Source: Actinernus sp. WN-2022 (taxonomy: Eukaryota; Cnidaria; Anthozoa; Actiniaria; Actinernidae). Taken from it: a stretch of 64,000 bases of DNA. Below the pieces are notes generated by a model. The model made no database searches and was not told where the DNA came from. It saw nothing but the letters and a program-made list of their open reading frames with translations. The stretch is taken from NCBI GenBank assembly GCA_030867875.1, contig JAOWCC010000936.1, positions 78,029,032 through 78,093,031 on the forward strand, in the 5' to 3' direction. A program made the position numbers and the translations under genes. Of the stretch, positions 11,541 through 25,600 are shown piece by piece; position 1 is the first letter of the stretch, and the number at the start of each line of letters is the position of its first letter.

Positions 11541-14500
11541 ATGGCGTTTGACTTGGGCTACCTGTGGACCTGCATTTGCGATGCCTCAAATATACAATTC
11601 CAACTTTCAAACATGCTGGTGATCTTTCATATGATTTACTGTGTTCTGAAAGAACTGTTGGGTAGTGTTTTGCTTCAAAATCTCGACGATAGCTTTTCGT
11701 CGAGAACTGGAGAAGAGAGATCTATTGAATCAGGCCAACAAAATCTGGAGTCCAAAGATGGCGGATTTCACGTGGCCTGTGAAGGTGAGTAGCGTACGTA
11801 TAACTATAAGGATTTCCATGGGCTCAATAGGGATATGTCCAGTAAATTCCTGTTAATACCTTGGCATGGGCTATGCCATTACATAAAATCTCTATTCCTA
11901 CCAACAAATCATACATTTTTGTTTTTCAATTTTAATGGCTTTTGCCTTTTTGGTAGGAAAATGACTAAGTTTGCACCAAATTTTCAATTTCACATTGAGA
12001 TATATGTCAAAAATATGATAATCATTGCTTCTGAAAAAACGTCTACTCAACTTCAAAACTGAAGAGATAATTGAAATTTTGTCATTCAATCAAGATATGT
12101 TTTTTGAATTTTGAATTCTGCCAAATAGCACAAAATGGTGGAAATTCCAAAATTTAACAAAACATGGCCCCTTATGTATAACTTTTAAAATGTGTCTCAA
12201 AGTAAACAGATTTGTTTACAATATTTTATTGTAGAGTATATACACCTGTATCAACAACAATAATTTTTATCAACAGATATAATAAAAGATTCAACTCCCC
12301 AAGCTCTGCAAAGAGAGGCTGCTGCCTATTCTCAAGGACATGGCTCTTGTAATGAGACCTCCTGTAAAACATCTTACCTTGAACATCTATCTTCAAGAAA
12401 CCCTTCAGTTTCAAAAGGGTTCCTTGAAAACCTTGAAAAGAAGAACACTCAGTCTAAGTTTGAAGCAGCACCAAGCAATTCTTCTGAAACTAAAAGAACC
12501 ATTACAGGACAGAGCAGTGGAAGGAATGGTTCTTCAAACAATTGTGACCATGATGTGACAGAAGAGTCGTCATCAACAGAAAGTGAACAAATATTCAGTA
12601 ACAATGAAGCACATGGGAAAAGTTCTTGTGATAATTCAGGGGAAATAGATAGTACTACAAATTACTATCCCATAATGCATGAAAACTATACATTGCAAAA
12701 TGATACCGAATCAGTAATAGAACCAGGGGAACATGTAACTCTACAACAGAAAGGGTGCCTTGGATCACATGACTTCATTTCACACCGTGATTGGCTAGAC
12801 GAACTGGAATCATTGTATTTTTCTGGTTGGTTTGACGACCTCAAAGGATTGCTTTGTAGAGCATTTAATGAAACCAAAGACCCTTTTGATCTTGTATTGT
12901 TCATTTTAAGGTTTGCAGATTTTGATTTTTGTACAACTAAAAAGTCACTGGCTCATGTGACTCTAGTGGAGTTTGAGTCTTGGATACAACTGGAGTCTAA
13001 AGGGAAGAGTAACAATGAATTAGAAACCCTTGGACTCATACCAAGTAACGAGCACAAAGACAGTGCTCTTGAACTTATAGTGACAGCAAAGCTTCTTCTG
13101 TTTGAGCCAGTGAGAAATATTTATCAACTGGACTGCAAAGACAATGGATTTCTGGAACAGCATATAAGGTACTTGGTGCACTCTGGCAGACGATATAAGG
13201 AGGTATGCTGCAATGTAATGTAATAATTTGTAGTCCATACTTTTTAGACAGCAGGCTTTTATCCCTCTCTTTATCCCTCTGTTGATCATGACCATTGGGT
13301 GCAAGCATGTAAGTGCAAATAATGAGGTGCACAAACAATAAGAGCAGGGGGATGGAGGAAAAGGAGTGTTAATGTTTAATATATGCATGTATACAGTATG
13401 TATTATACATTTTACATTTCAAAAACATCCGATGAAAAGACTAAATTATATTGAGCATCGATAACGGTCATTCAGTATCTAAAACAGTCCTGCCATGACC
13501 GTACAGCACAAGACACTTCTTCAGTTTTGATTCTGAAGTGCTTTACCATTCATATGGAGGTGTAGAAGCTGAACTGTTTTAAATATTTAAAGCAATGCGT
13601 GAGGCTTTTCTTCAACAATGTTTTTTTGAGATAGTGATATACAATGTATGATGTCAGTTTATGGGTATTCTAATACTTCTGATATACCATTGATATATTA
13701 GTCGTGTAGATCCACTTGGCTGACAAACTTTAATAGACAAACAAATTGTAGTAGTTTATGTACAATTATAATGTAGGCAGATAATCAAGATGTCAATTGT
13801 ACCAACAAATCTTCACACAGGCTGCTACAATCACCTTCAAGTTGAATCTGCAGACTTGTTTTGAACCCACTGAGGTAAATAACTTACTGTAAACAGTTAT
13901 ATTGTAACATTAATGCACTCATAGTTTATATTTTGGGTATACTTGTATATGCATTGGATTTTGTTCAATGTTTCTTCCCTACAGGTACCTTTAAGAATAC
14001 TATTAGTAGTAGTAATAATATAACAATTACATGTAACAACAACAACAACGATGTTGATGATGAATATACACACATGTATGTTGGAATGAGATTAATAATA
14101 ATTATTCATTATCTGGTTAACTAACATTTACTTGTAATCAATTAAGCTGAGGGTTGGAAGTCCTAGCATCAGTTCTACAGGGGCGGATCCAGATTTTTGA
14201 AGGGCATAGATTTTTTGTTTGGGAATGTGCAGGGGGGTGGCTGTCATTGATTTTTTGTTCAGGAACATGCATTGCCTCTGTAAAATGCTGCAATTTGGCC
14301 TGTCCAACCAGCCCAAAGGGGGGTGGGTAGCCATCCAATCCACCCCCCTTCCCCCCCCTAAATCTGTCCCTGGTTCTAGCATAATTATGCAGGGAAATTA
14401 AATCTTTGCAAATAAGTTAGATACACTCTACATGCCTTTTTATTAAAGTGCATATAAGCCCTGGCCAATTAATAATGTTTTTTTTTTAAAGCTTAGACCT

Positions 14501-17500
14501 TAAAAGGTAGAGAAAAAAATCCCGAAATTTCAAAATAAAGATGTTTTCATTATTTTTTTTGCGACTAAACTTCCACATGTAGAATAATTTCTGTGCACCT
14601 TCGGGGACTGGGACGAGAATCAAACGTGATGTCATCAACAGAACTCGTCGCTTTGCGGCTTTAAAACCTTGGCTTATTTGCAAAATAATTGAATAGATAA
14701 CCGAGAAAGATGATAATATCATGCTAAACGTTTCGGAGAGCTTTATTCGGCAAGGCATTTCATGCAATAGCGCATCAAGCGTGTTCTGTTGATGACGTCA
14801 AACTAGACCCAGTGCCAATTTTGTAAAGCGCTTTAGCGTGCTTGATTTTCGTCCACAGGCAACCCAAGACAAGTTTTTGGGCAACTTTGAATGGCCAATA
14901 CACCATGACAAATAAATGAAATCAACTTTGCCTATGGCCTCTAGTCTCTTCGTAAGAAATATAATTAGCCAGGGCTTATATGCACTTTAAAGTGCATATA
15001 TAAGCCCTAGCCAGTTATCTTTGATATCGATTGTATATGAAGTGAATAGTCCAACGGTAGAATATTTCTTGATTTGGGTGTTACGTCTACGAGATGTAAA
15101 GGTTTATATTTTGAATATGCTAATGATGTGATGTCATCACCAACATCATTTATTATACAAAAGCATGCTGGTAGAGATAAATTACCTACACATATTTTTT
15201 AATTCTGTTAATAATATTTGAAGCCTATCAAAGTAATTTTTCAAAAAAAAAATCTAAATTAGAAAATAGCTTTAAAAGTAATGGTCCAGATAAGAACCGT
15301 AGTAGAATCCATTGTTCTGCGGCAATGAGCCTCCCCCACATACGATTTTGCTTGAATATGCCTTAAGTGCTTTAGGGGGTATCTACATTCCAAACTACGT
15401 CTCGAAGATAAAGTATTTTTTTATGCAATTGGCTCTTTTTCTGTGAAAACGCAGAGAAGCCACAATCCAGCCAATCGGATATAGAGAAAACAAAGGATTT
15501 TTCAATTGCAAATTTGAGAACTTTCCCCACACACGATATTCTTCTAAATTAAACCATAGTAACATATGTACAGTAGTTTGATCAAAAGTAAATTCAAACC
15601 ACAACATAATATCGAATGAAAATGCATTATTTCGATGGGTTTCTATTGAATTTATAAGTATCAACCAATGAAATTATGAGAAAGAATAATAGAAAATTAA
15701 CACCTTTTAACATTCCTTGCCATAGACACTACAGTTCTTATCTGGACCATTACTTAATTCCCAAGCACAAAGAAATTCAGCAAAATAATGTTGGTGATGA
15801 CATCATATCATTAGCATATTACAAATATAACCTTTATATCTTGTAAACCCAACACCCAAATCAATAAATATTCTACCGTTGGACTATTCACTTCATATAC
15901 AATGGATATCAAAGATAACTGGCGAGGGCTTATTTGACTTTAAGTAATGATCCAGCTAAGAACTATAGCAAAAGACAATAGGTTGCAGCAATGGGTACAT
16001 GTATATCCCCATGTACGTATTGTGCTTGAATATGCTTTAAGTGCAGACTGTATGAGATGACTATACAATGTAGTTCAAACTACACCCAGAAAATAAAGTA
16101 TTTTTTATGCTATTGGTTCTTTTTACTGTGAAAACTCAAAGAAGCCACATCCAGCCAATAGTAGAGGAAGAAAACAAAAGATCTTTCAATTGCAAATTTG
16201 ATAACTTGCCCCATATACGATGTTCTTAGAAACTAAACCATAGTTTTATAGTTTGATCAAAAGTAAATTCAAACTTCAAAAATTATCGAATGAAAATGCA
16301 TTATTTCAATGGGTTCTATTGAATTTATCAGTATCAACCATTGAAATTACGAAAAAGAAGAATAGAAAATGAGCACCTTTTACATTCCTTTGCCGTTCAT
16401 ACTATCGTTCTTAGCTGGTTATCATTACTTAACTTTTTGAGGTTGTCATTCAAATGAGAACTATAGTTAATCTTAAAAGACTAGTAATGTGTTTTGTTTT
16501 GGTAGATCTTATTGCCCCTTCTTATTCTGGATAAACTACAACTAGCAGAAAGGTAATAAACACACTCTATATGTAATTACCACATTTACTTATCACTACA
16601 TTTGAAACCTCTCGTTAGTGATACCCTTTGTTTGACATTAGCAGGGTTATCGCCAGAGGGTCAAATTGGGGGGGGGGGGGGGGGGGGGGCATTGGCCCCC
16701 CATCAGACTGCCCTGGGTGTTTGCTTAGGGTGGTTGCTTATTAGTAATTGTATCTCAATAAGGGATGATTTGGTGTCATACAGAATCTGAATCATTCTAT
16801 GAGTGTAAAAAGTATCACATTAGCAATAATGATCGAGTTATAAAAGTGTGAGAATATTGCAAAATCACATCCTATAGAATGAACACAACTCCAAGTCTAT
16901 GTACAGAGCCATGCTCTGGAGAGAACACCGAGGTTCAATTGTGCATTAGCACATGCAAGTCTTAGTTCAGTTCAGACATTACCATTATTGCCAAGGAATT
17001 TACTTGGCTATTCTCCTCGCCACTAAACAATAATTAAACATATATTCTTGTTTCTATTTAGTTATGTGGCAGGTTGCCCTTGGCAACAAAGAGCCTTTTT
17101 CAGCATGCTGGACAGATTGTGTGGAACATCCGATGATGAACTACAAACCATAGTAGAGTGAGCAAATTCTGACTTTTGTAGTACATTTCATTAATCTAAA
17201 TTTTTTACATTTTGATGTACAATTGTATCCCATTTTCTTGCAGATACAAAGAAAACTTGTAAATTTTGATTTCTAAATTGCATTTATGCCCAAATGCTTT
17301 ATATTTCTACATTTCCAGTAACACCAACATATATCCAAAGCCTAAAGACCACAAACTGAAAAAAAAGATCCTTGTCAAGGTGGCTGAGAGATTGGTCAAG
17401 AAGTTTCATTTAAACGGAGGTAAGAGTGTACATGTACTTTGTGACCAATGACTGCCAGCCAACTAACGGCCAACACTTTGCTGAGAGTTGTTTGTTAGTC

Positions 17501-20500
17501 TGTCGACTGTTGCCATGAGTTGAGTGAATGAATGAATGTGAATTTGTATATATGAATGAAAACTGGACTGTTTGTTGACCATTTCTCAGGCTGCCGATCA
17601 CTGTTTAAACAATATTAGACTGGGAGCTTAAGGTTTCAATTGGTAGATAGTTGACAAGGGGTGCAGCCCTGATTCAACTATCAAAGTCAATAGAAACCAA
17701 GAGCGAGAAGTTACCCTGAGAGCAGAGGTTTCTCATCTCTTTGCCTTTCCTGTCACCGACAGACTAGCTCTGCCACAAAACAATAAAATTATTGCTTTCC
17801 CCGTTGAACATGCGCACTTGCAACCTCCAAAATCTTGGAGGTAAACCATGTGATAAACCGAACCGGTTTTACCTGTTTGATATCGCTCGGGCATGACTTT
17901 TTGGTGATCTTCGCTGGCTCTGCAAGAGCCCACAGTATCCTGTGCAGCCATTGTTTAAGTTGTCACACAGTTTTTGTTTGCCGATATTGATACGAAAGGG
18001 CTTCAAACTCTGGCTTTGACTTCTTATTATTTTGCTTAACTGCTCAAAAGACCTTGAAATTACCATTCAATAAATCTACCTTAATTTATCAAAGAGAAAG
18101 CTTTGATTTATACCCTCGAAGAAGGAAATATATTTTATTTTCTTCACTTTGCCTTCTCTTACCGTTAACAATAGGAAATGGACAATCTGAAATCTACAAT
18201 GTTTATGTGTAGAGATATAGCATTTATATCTGTGTAAACAGGAAATAAGCGGATACAACATCACAATTAAGATGAACCCGGATATGACATCATAATTAAG
18301 GAGTGACACTCAAGAGAAGGGAAACAGAGAGATTGTAAGAGATCGGAGACACAAAATAAGTAAAACCTGTGTTACATTCAAGGTCTGACTGTTATTGGTG
18401 ATTTTACCCATGGAAAAGCCATAACATATACCGTCACGTTTTTCTTGGCCAATGGAAATCCAGATACAGAGGCACATGCTCAATGCGAAAAGCAATCGTT
18501 TCATGACAGAGGTTTCTCTCGGCAACAGGAAAGGCAAAGAGATGAGAAACCTCTGCTCGCATGGTAGTGAAAAGTCTAATGGTTTTAGCATATACACGTA
18601 ACCAAGCCACCATTCTATTACATGTAACTTAGTGATAGAGAAATAATTTTACATGTATGTGAAAAAACTCACAAAAAAGCATTATTCTAAGTGATTTTTT
18701 CCTGCAGCACATGCACAGTCGACTAATTTGTATTACATGTTTATTGATAGACAGTGCCTGACTAGCCAATCAGATGGCGAGTTTGCCAATAGACAGTGGC
18801 TATGCAAATGCTCATTAGTTGGTTGTGTGCCGGGAAGGTCATAAAGTACATGTCTTGTTCAGTTACATGTATGTGCATTGCTAGTACTTTACAATGTAGT
18901 TCATCAGTTCTCTGCAAGATTACTTCTTATTCAGGTGATTGCAGTCTAACATATTGCCATCCCTATACATTTTCGGTAGCACAGAGCCTATATCTTTATC
19001 TGTTTACATTAGACTAAAGCAACCAACTAGATAACAAATTATATCAGACGAAGAAGAAGGATATGCCTAAATTAAACAAAACTGAGCATATGGTAAAACT
19101 GAGCATGGTAAATAAAAGAAAAAAGTAATCATGCAAACGTTCAGTTTCCCCAAAAGCATAGCTTGCAGAAGGTGGCAAATAATCTATATGTATCATCCCT
19201 TGAAATAACCATCAGCCAGTCTGATAGGTGTCTGCATCCCAACCCGACCCTCCCCAATCCCCATTCCCCTTCTCCCCCAATCTCCATTTTTAAATCCCCA
19301 TTCCCCCAATCCCCATTCCCCCATTCCCCAAATCCCCATTCCCCAAATCCCCATTCCCCATTCCCCAAATCCCCATTCCCCAAATCCCCATTCCCCAAAT
19401 CCCCATTCCCCAAATCCCCATTCCCCAAATCCCCATTCCCCAAATCCCCATTCCCCAAATCCCCATTCCCCAAATCCCCATCCCCCCTTTCCAGATATCC
19501 AATACCTTACCTACATTAATTTTTGTACATTGTAGATGGCTCTCAAGCATTGAAAGGCTGTGTGCAAAAAGGGTATGTCTCCTTAGAAAACAAAGAAATT
19601 GAAGGAGAATTTAGAATATGATCCAAGAGTCACTCATACACCCTTTTTGCGCACAGCTCTTCAATTGTCCAGCAATTTGTTTGCTTATTTCACGCTATTT
19701 TCTACGCTTTCGATTTTCAACCAAAATAGAGTTTCACAAAAGCTCCCACTCAAGAGGAATTTATTCAATTTGTGTGAAATTTTCACAAAAAGTTAATTGA
19801 TATCGCAGCTGCAAAAGGGTGTCGGGGAATTGGGAAATTCTAAAAAGAGAGCTCTTGCCGGCGTTTCTAGCATATCTACTCAGACTATGTTTTCGCCTTT
19901 TCACGAAGAGCATGATAACTTTTGAACTAAATCGAATTTTGAAATTCCCTGACAAGCTTTTGTAATATGACTCCTCTGAAATGCGACAAAGCAAACAGAT
20001 TTTAAGACTTAAAAATATTTTCGGAGTCGGAGCTTCTGAAAACCATCTCACTTGATCGGAGAAACGGGATCGCGGAAAATTCGAGATTTTCAAAGAACTC
20101 AAAACTTTTTATGTATTCTTGTAGCCAATTTTATAAGCTTTAAAATGATACATGGATGATTTATGTACGCTGTTTCCTCGAGGTGCTACGTAATTTAGAC
20201 TGGAAACGCACCCTGAAGGTATCCGGTAACCTTAAGAATTAGAGAAAGGTGACAAATGTAAATTTTAGTACAATGTAATATTTTTTTATATCTGCTTCCA
20301 GAGGACTTTCCAAATATCTACAAGGAGAAGAATCTGAATGGCCTACGGTATCTGCTGCACAAAAAATACTCTGAGGTAATTTGCTACAGACACGTGTGTG
20401 CAATGTTATTAAAAGTTATCAAAACAATAACTTTCTTTACACCACAAGTAATATCACAAAATAATATAATTGAATAAATGAATAATTGCAAAAGGAAAGA

Positions 20501-22580
20501 TACAAGCACCTTTAGGCTAGAATAAATAAAGACTTTATCTAGCTAGGATGCCATTAGTAAGAATAAAAGGTTGCTGCATGTACTGTATTGTCTTTGAATG
20601 CATAAGTGCACTTTCTGCTGAAAAGTCATTTCCTGTACATATATTTTTGGTTCTGTAGTCAGGGCTGTTGATCAGGAGAGAAACCCATAACACCTGTCAT
20701 GGGTTAGTTCACTCGATGTTACGGGTGATGGTCACTATATTCAATTCAATTTACTCGCAAAGTAAAGCAAATGTTACTAGTGCAATGTCATAAGGAACGG
20801 GTGCTTAAACAGTTAATGTCAGCCCTGGTAGTCACACTACAATGCCTCTTATTAACCAAGTGTGAGGTCTATACCATAAGTTATGGACCAAGTTTTCCCC
20901 TTTTTTAATGGCCCAAGCGCAAAGCGTGCGGGCCATAAAAAGGGGAAAAAACAAGGATCAATGCCCCTAATCCCAATTTATTTACTTATGTCTTTAAATT
21001 CTCATAATCATTAGAGTAATTCTGTGAGAAATGTTTTGTTTTGGGGTGAATCCTTAATTGTCTATGACCTGTTCAAGTTTGGGAAAAGTGACCCGGCTCT
21101 TTTTATGACTGAGCAACAGTACTCAGATTAGAAGCATTGGTCTAGTACAGCATGCATTGTGTGTGACGTATGATGAGGAATCCATAACAATAGAAACTAC
21201 AACAAGTGCTAGTGAACAATGGCTTTTTGCCTCATCTTGCGTCACCTGACCAAGACCCAAGCTGCATGGTCGTGAAGCTAAATTCCAGGAACTTTAATCA
21301 AGGTTTAAATATCAGGGATTACACCATTATTTCATTTTTTCTTCTTCATTCCTTCTCAGTTTTCGTATGGTCTCTTACTAGAAGTTTCAAACGTAGTGAT
21401 TTGACTGAGGAACATTATTAAATAAACTGGATTTTAGAAACATAGTTGCTTACAAGAAGTTTAAAATGTATCTATGACTTGATTTCACTGAGGAACAAAC
21501 TAAACTGGATTTTAGAAACATAGTTGCTTACGAGTGGTTTCAGATGTAGTGATTTGATTTGACTCGGGAATAAACTATCAGCTGAATTTTAGAAATACAT
21601 GTATGGTTGATTTATAAGAGAGGTGGTCCCTCATAGAGGTTGCACTGTATAAAGAGCATTTTCATTTTAATTGTGTGCACAGAAAAGAGCACCAACGAGG
21701 AAGTGGGATGACTTAATTGAGGTAATTATAAAGATGGTCTTAAATGTGAGAAATGTGAATAATATAAAAATTATGTGTACATGTAACTCCACTGTCAAAA
21801 GAAAAGAATTCAAAATTTATTTATGAGAATTCATAGTAATTATTTTTATCCAGGATCAAAGTGAGCACACCATATTTGCATGCTGTTGCAGAACAAAGTG
21901 CATAAATCTAACAACAGAATGATGTATTAAACAGGGTTGTCAGTAGAAGCTAGCAATCAGCGGGTTTCTCCTGGCTGTCAGGTTAAAAGTGACTGTCTGT
22001 TTTGCCAAAACGTTCTTTCATTTATGGCACTAGAATCTATTCTTGTAGCTTCCTGTAAACACTATGTAGCCTTTAAAGTTCTACTGACAACCTGATTCAC
22101 ATGGGCCTTGAAACGTCCTTGCAATGCGACAGATTAGGTTTTGTCCTTGAAAAGACTTTCCATTTTTGCCAGAACTCCTGAATTTTGTTGAAACCTCAGG
22201 ACTTGGATGTTTGAGAAGAGAGTAAAACAGACTCATTTTGGCTTCAAAAAGATCGATTGTTAGCAAACTGTGGCTCTAAATTGCGTTGAATTGTGAGGTT
22301 ATTAATGTGTGCACCTGTCCTTGAAAAGTCCTTGAAAAGTCCTTGAAGAAAATTCTGAAATTTGTATGAACCTTGAATACTAAAATGGCTAATTTTTACT
22401 GCCTTACCAGACAGCCATTGGTAATAATGTGTGGCTCCAAGAAAGGCTCATTGAAGGCCTGCTGGAGTTTGGTGACATAGAAGAAGCAGTGAGGTGGACC
22501 AACTATTACAACATTTCATTGGATTGTGTGCCTACTGCTGTCCAGGAAGCTGTAGAGCGGACATGGTAATTGCTACTTTG

Positions 22581-22614
<34 letters not shown>

Positions 22615-25600
22615 TATAATAGATACTCACTAATGCATGCTCTGATTGGTCAAATTTCTATGATAATTCAACATCAAAATGGAGGAAATTCCTAAATTAA
22701 ATGACTGGACTTTGGCAAAATTATATTTTCAAGATGAAATTGACAGAGAACTTATAAACTGTATATAGTTGGCATTATTGTCACAATGCCATCTGAGGGT
22801 GACATAAATGAGCAGAAATTAAAACAGATCCTTTTTGTCAAAAATATTTGTAGGCATGAGGCCACAACAGGGCACAGTGAAGACTGGGAGGACATGAGCC
22901 AGGAACAGCCTATACATGACACTGAAGTGCTATATGACACATACCAACCTGCCATTAATGTACATCAGTTAACATTGCCAGCTGACAAGATCTTTTTTGT
23001 GGAGGATGAGTGGAGTCTACAGGAATGTACTGCAGTGTTAAGCCAGGTACACAGACACCCACTTACAATGTAATACAAGTACCCACTTAATATGGACACC
23101 TGCTTTATATGGGCACAATTTTCTCTCAGACTGAAAACATCTTGCACAAAGTCACCCTTGTTAAAGCAGATACTTTCAATTATTACCGTTTTTGTTGAAG
23201 TGCGACTGAAAGTATGTAGTATATCTATGACATGCATACTTCTGGATCCTTATGGATCGTTCACTGAGATTTGTTAACGAAATGTGTTGTTAATAAAGTG
23301 TGTTCCTCATTTAGCCTGGTACTGTAGTGGGCTTCGATGCAGAATGGAGACCAACAATGTGCAGAGCAGAAAGCAATGAAAAGTAAGTTGATATAATATG
23401 ATACGATACGATAACTTTATTTATAGAGGGAAAGCATATTAACCAATAACAGTTATTTAACATACAGCCCTATAAAGGGTACTTTTTCCATTTTAATACT
23501 TTAGGGACTGGTCATTAAATATGGCTGGAAGATAAAAAAAAAATTGTCAGAAAATTTTCCAGACCCCCTTTAATATAAATTCATTGTAAAGGCCCCCCTC
23601 CCCTCCCCTTGATGCTTTTTTTTTCAAACAAAATCAAGATTCTCTTTTCAATATTTCTATTTTGAACTAAGGCTCTTTTTGCGTTAACGTGCCTCAACTT
23701 GTGTAACCTAAATTTCAAAGTGGCTTTTAATGGATTTCAATGCACTACACGGCAGTACAACGTTCTCTTCTTGTAGATTAAGTTTAATTGCAGGAATTGA
23801 CGTATTTTGATTAGAAATACCTGGAAAATGGCGTTTTTCTAACCTAACCCTAACCTCTAGCTCTCGAATAACGAAATTATGGGATAGACCTGAGACAAAG
23901 GCATTATGGGATCGAAAGGCCAGAAAAGTCAGATACTGTCATTTACTCTTAAATAAACACTGAAAAGTGTGTTATTAGCTCTTACAGCGAACAAGCACAC
24001 AAGATGTAGCATATGTTAACACAAAAGGGGCCTTCGTGTCTGAGGCTCTTTTTGTGTTAAAATGCCTCATATACTAATTCTAGGTAAACTATTTAAATAA
24101 ATCAAGATATTGAAATATCTAATAATAAGTAATTGTCTAAAATATATTAATTTATTTAAAAAAATTGTTTTTAATATTAATCATTATGGAGAGTGACCGT
24201 TCTCTGCCTGATGCAGTTTTGTAGGAAACTTGTTCCACAATTTTTGCCCCATCATAGCCGAAGGCTTTTTTCATGAATTCTGTATTGGAGCGAGAGAGTC
24301 GTGCTAGCTCCCCTCAAACTATAGCAAGTCGTGTTTTCAACTGTTGTAAACAGTTCTGTAAGATAGGATGACAGGATTTATTATCTTAAACATAATCACT
24401 GCTTTGCGCTTAGCCCTCCTTTCTTTGAGTCTATCCCAGTCAAGCAATTTCAAGACTGAGTTGGAGCTGGCGTCGGCTCAAAGAATTAGTATAGCGTCCG
24501 TATTTTTAAATTTCTCTAATTTATCAGAAAGGAGTTTGCCAAAGTTGTCCCAGACTTCGCAACAGTAATCCATGTGTAATTGAACAAGAGAATTATAAAT
24601 TGCTACAAGTGTGTCTTGGGGCACGAATGGCCTTATTCTTTTGATTGCACCTAGTCCAGAAACAATTTTTTTCGAGATATAATTAACATGTTCGTCCCAC
24701 TTTAGGTGCTCATTGACTAGGACTCCAACTGTTTTGTTTTGGGTGACTCTTATTATTTGATCTCCAATTTTTTAAAAAGGCTTGTCTTCCAAATTGGTTA
24801 ACCGTTGCCTCGAGCCAATAAGCATGAATTCTGTTTTAGCAACGTTTAAATGCAACTTGTTGGCTATGAGCCAGTTGTTTATTTTAACTAATTCAGGGTT
24901 TGCTTTAGTTTCAACATCAGTTTTGTTTGAGCCACATATCGTAATATTGGTATCGTCGGCAAACAGACATGGATTCGAAGTATCAAGAATGACTGTTCTG
25001 TCGAGAAACAATCCCCTACTCTTTCTCGAAACAACACAACAGGTTCTTTCACGTCCCTCTCGTATAGATTAGAAGAGGAAGGAGACAAGGCCAATGACTT
25101 TTACGTCCCTGCCCAAGGACGCGGCCGGGATTCGAACCCTGACCTCCCGCACTCTAGACCGTGCACTACCAACTGAGCTAACCAGCGATGCGGTATAGAA
25201 GAAAAAAGGTATAGAAGTATAGAAGGAAAAATGAAAAAGAGCGTGACAATGTTATATATATCCAGTAAAGAGAGTAGAAATGAAATTGGATAATAATTTA
25301 TGTTACTTAGATATCGTACATGTATTTTAAAAGGAAAAAAAATAATATTATTTTAAATTCTTTAATTATCTGGGAGACTTCAAGCTAGTTATTGGCTTTT
25401 CATAGAATATCAAAGAGTCTGCTCATTACAGTTTAGACCTGAAAATCGTGGCATAACCTACCCTCTCTGTCTTTCTCTTTTTCTGGTCTGTACAAGCTAA
25501 GCCTTTCAAAATAGTGAGAATAATAGTTTTACGAGTTACATTTCGAGATAATTATTTTGTTCAGGTTAGCAATCATCCAACTGGCCACGTGCAGTGCAGT

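Noticed and set aside
13985..14124. An additional EXD3 exon after the acceptor TTCCCTACAG at 13,985
   Set aside because: The reading is a low-complexity Val/Asn stretch and stops early; the segment at 16,506 fits phase and family sequence.
19141..19550. Pro/Ser-rich and Gly/Met-rich open frames on both strands
   Set aside because: A 15-bp minisatellite gives these; frame-preserving period explains their length.
25100..25195. A functional tRNA gene on the minus strand
   Set aside because: A and B boxes are present but acceptor and anticodon stems do not pair; more likely a SINE head.
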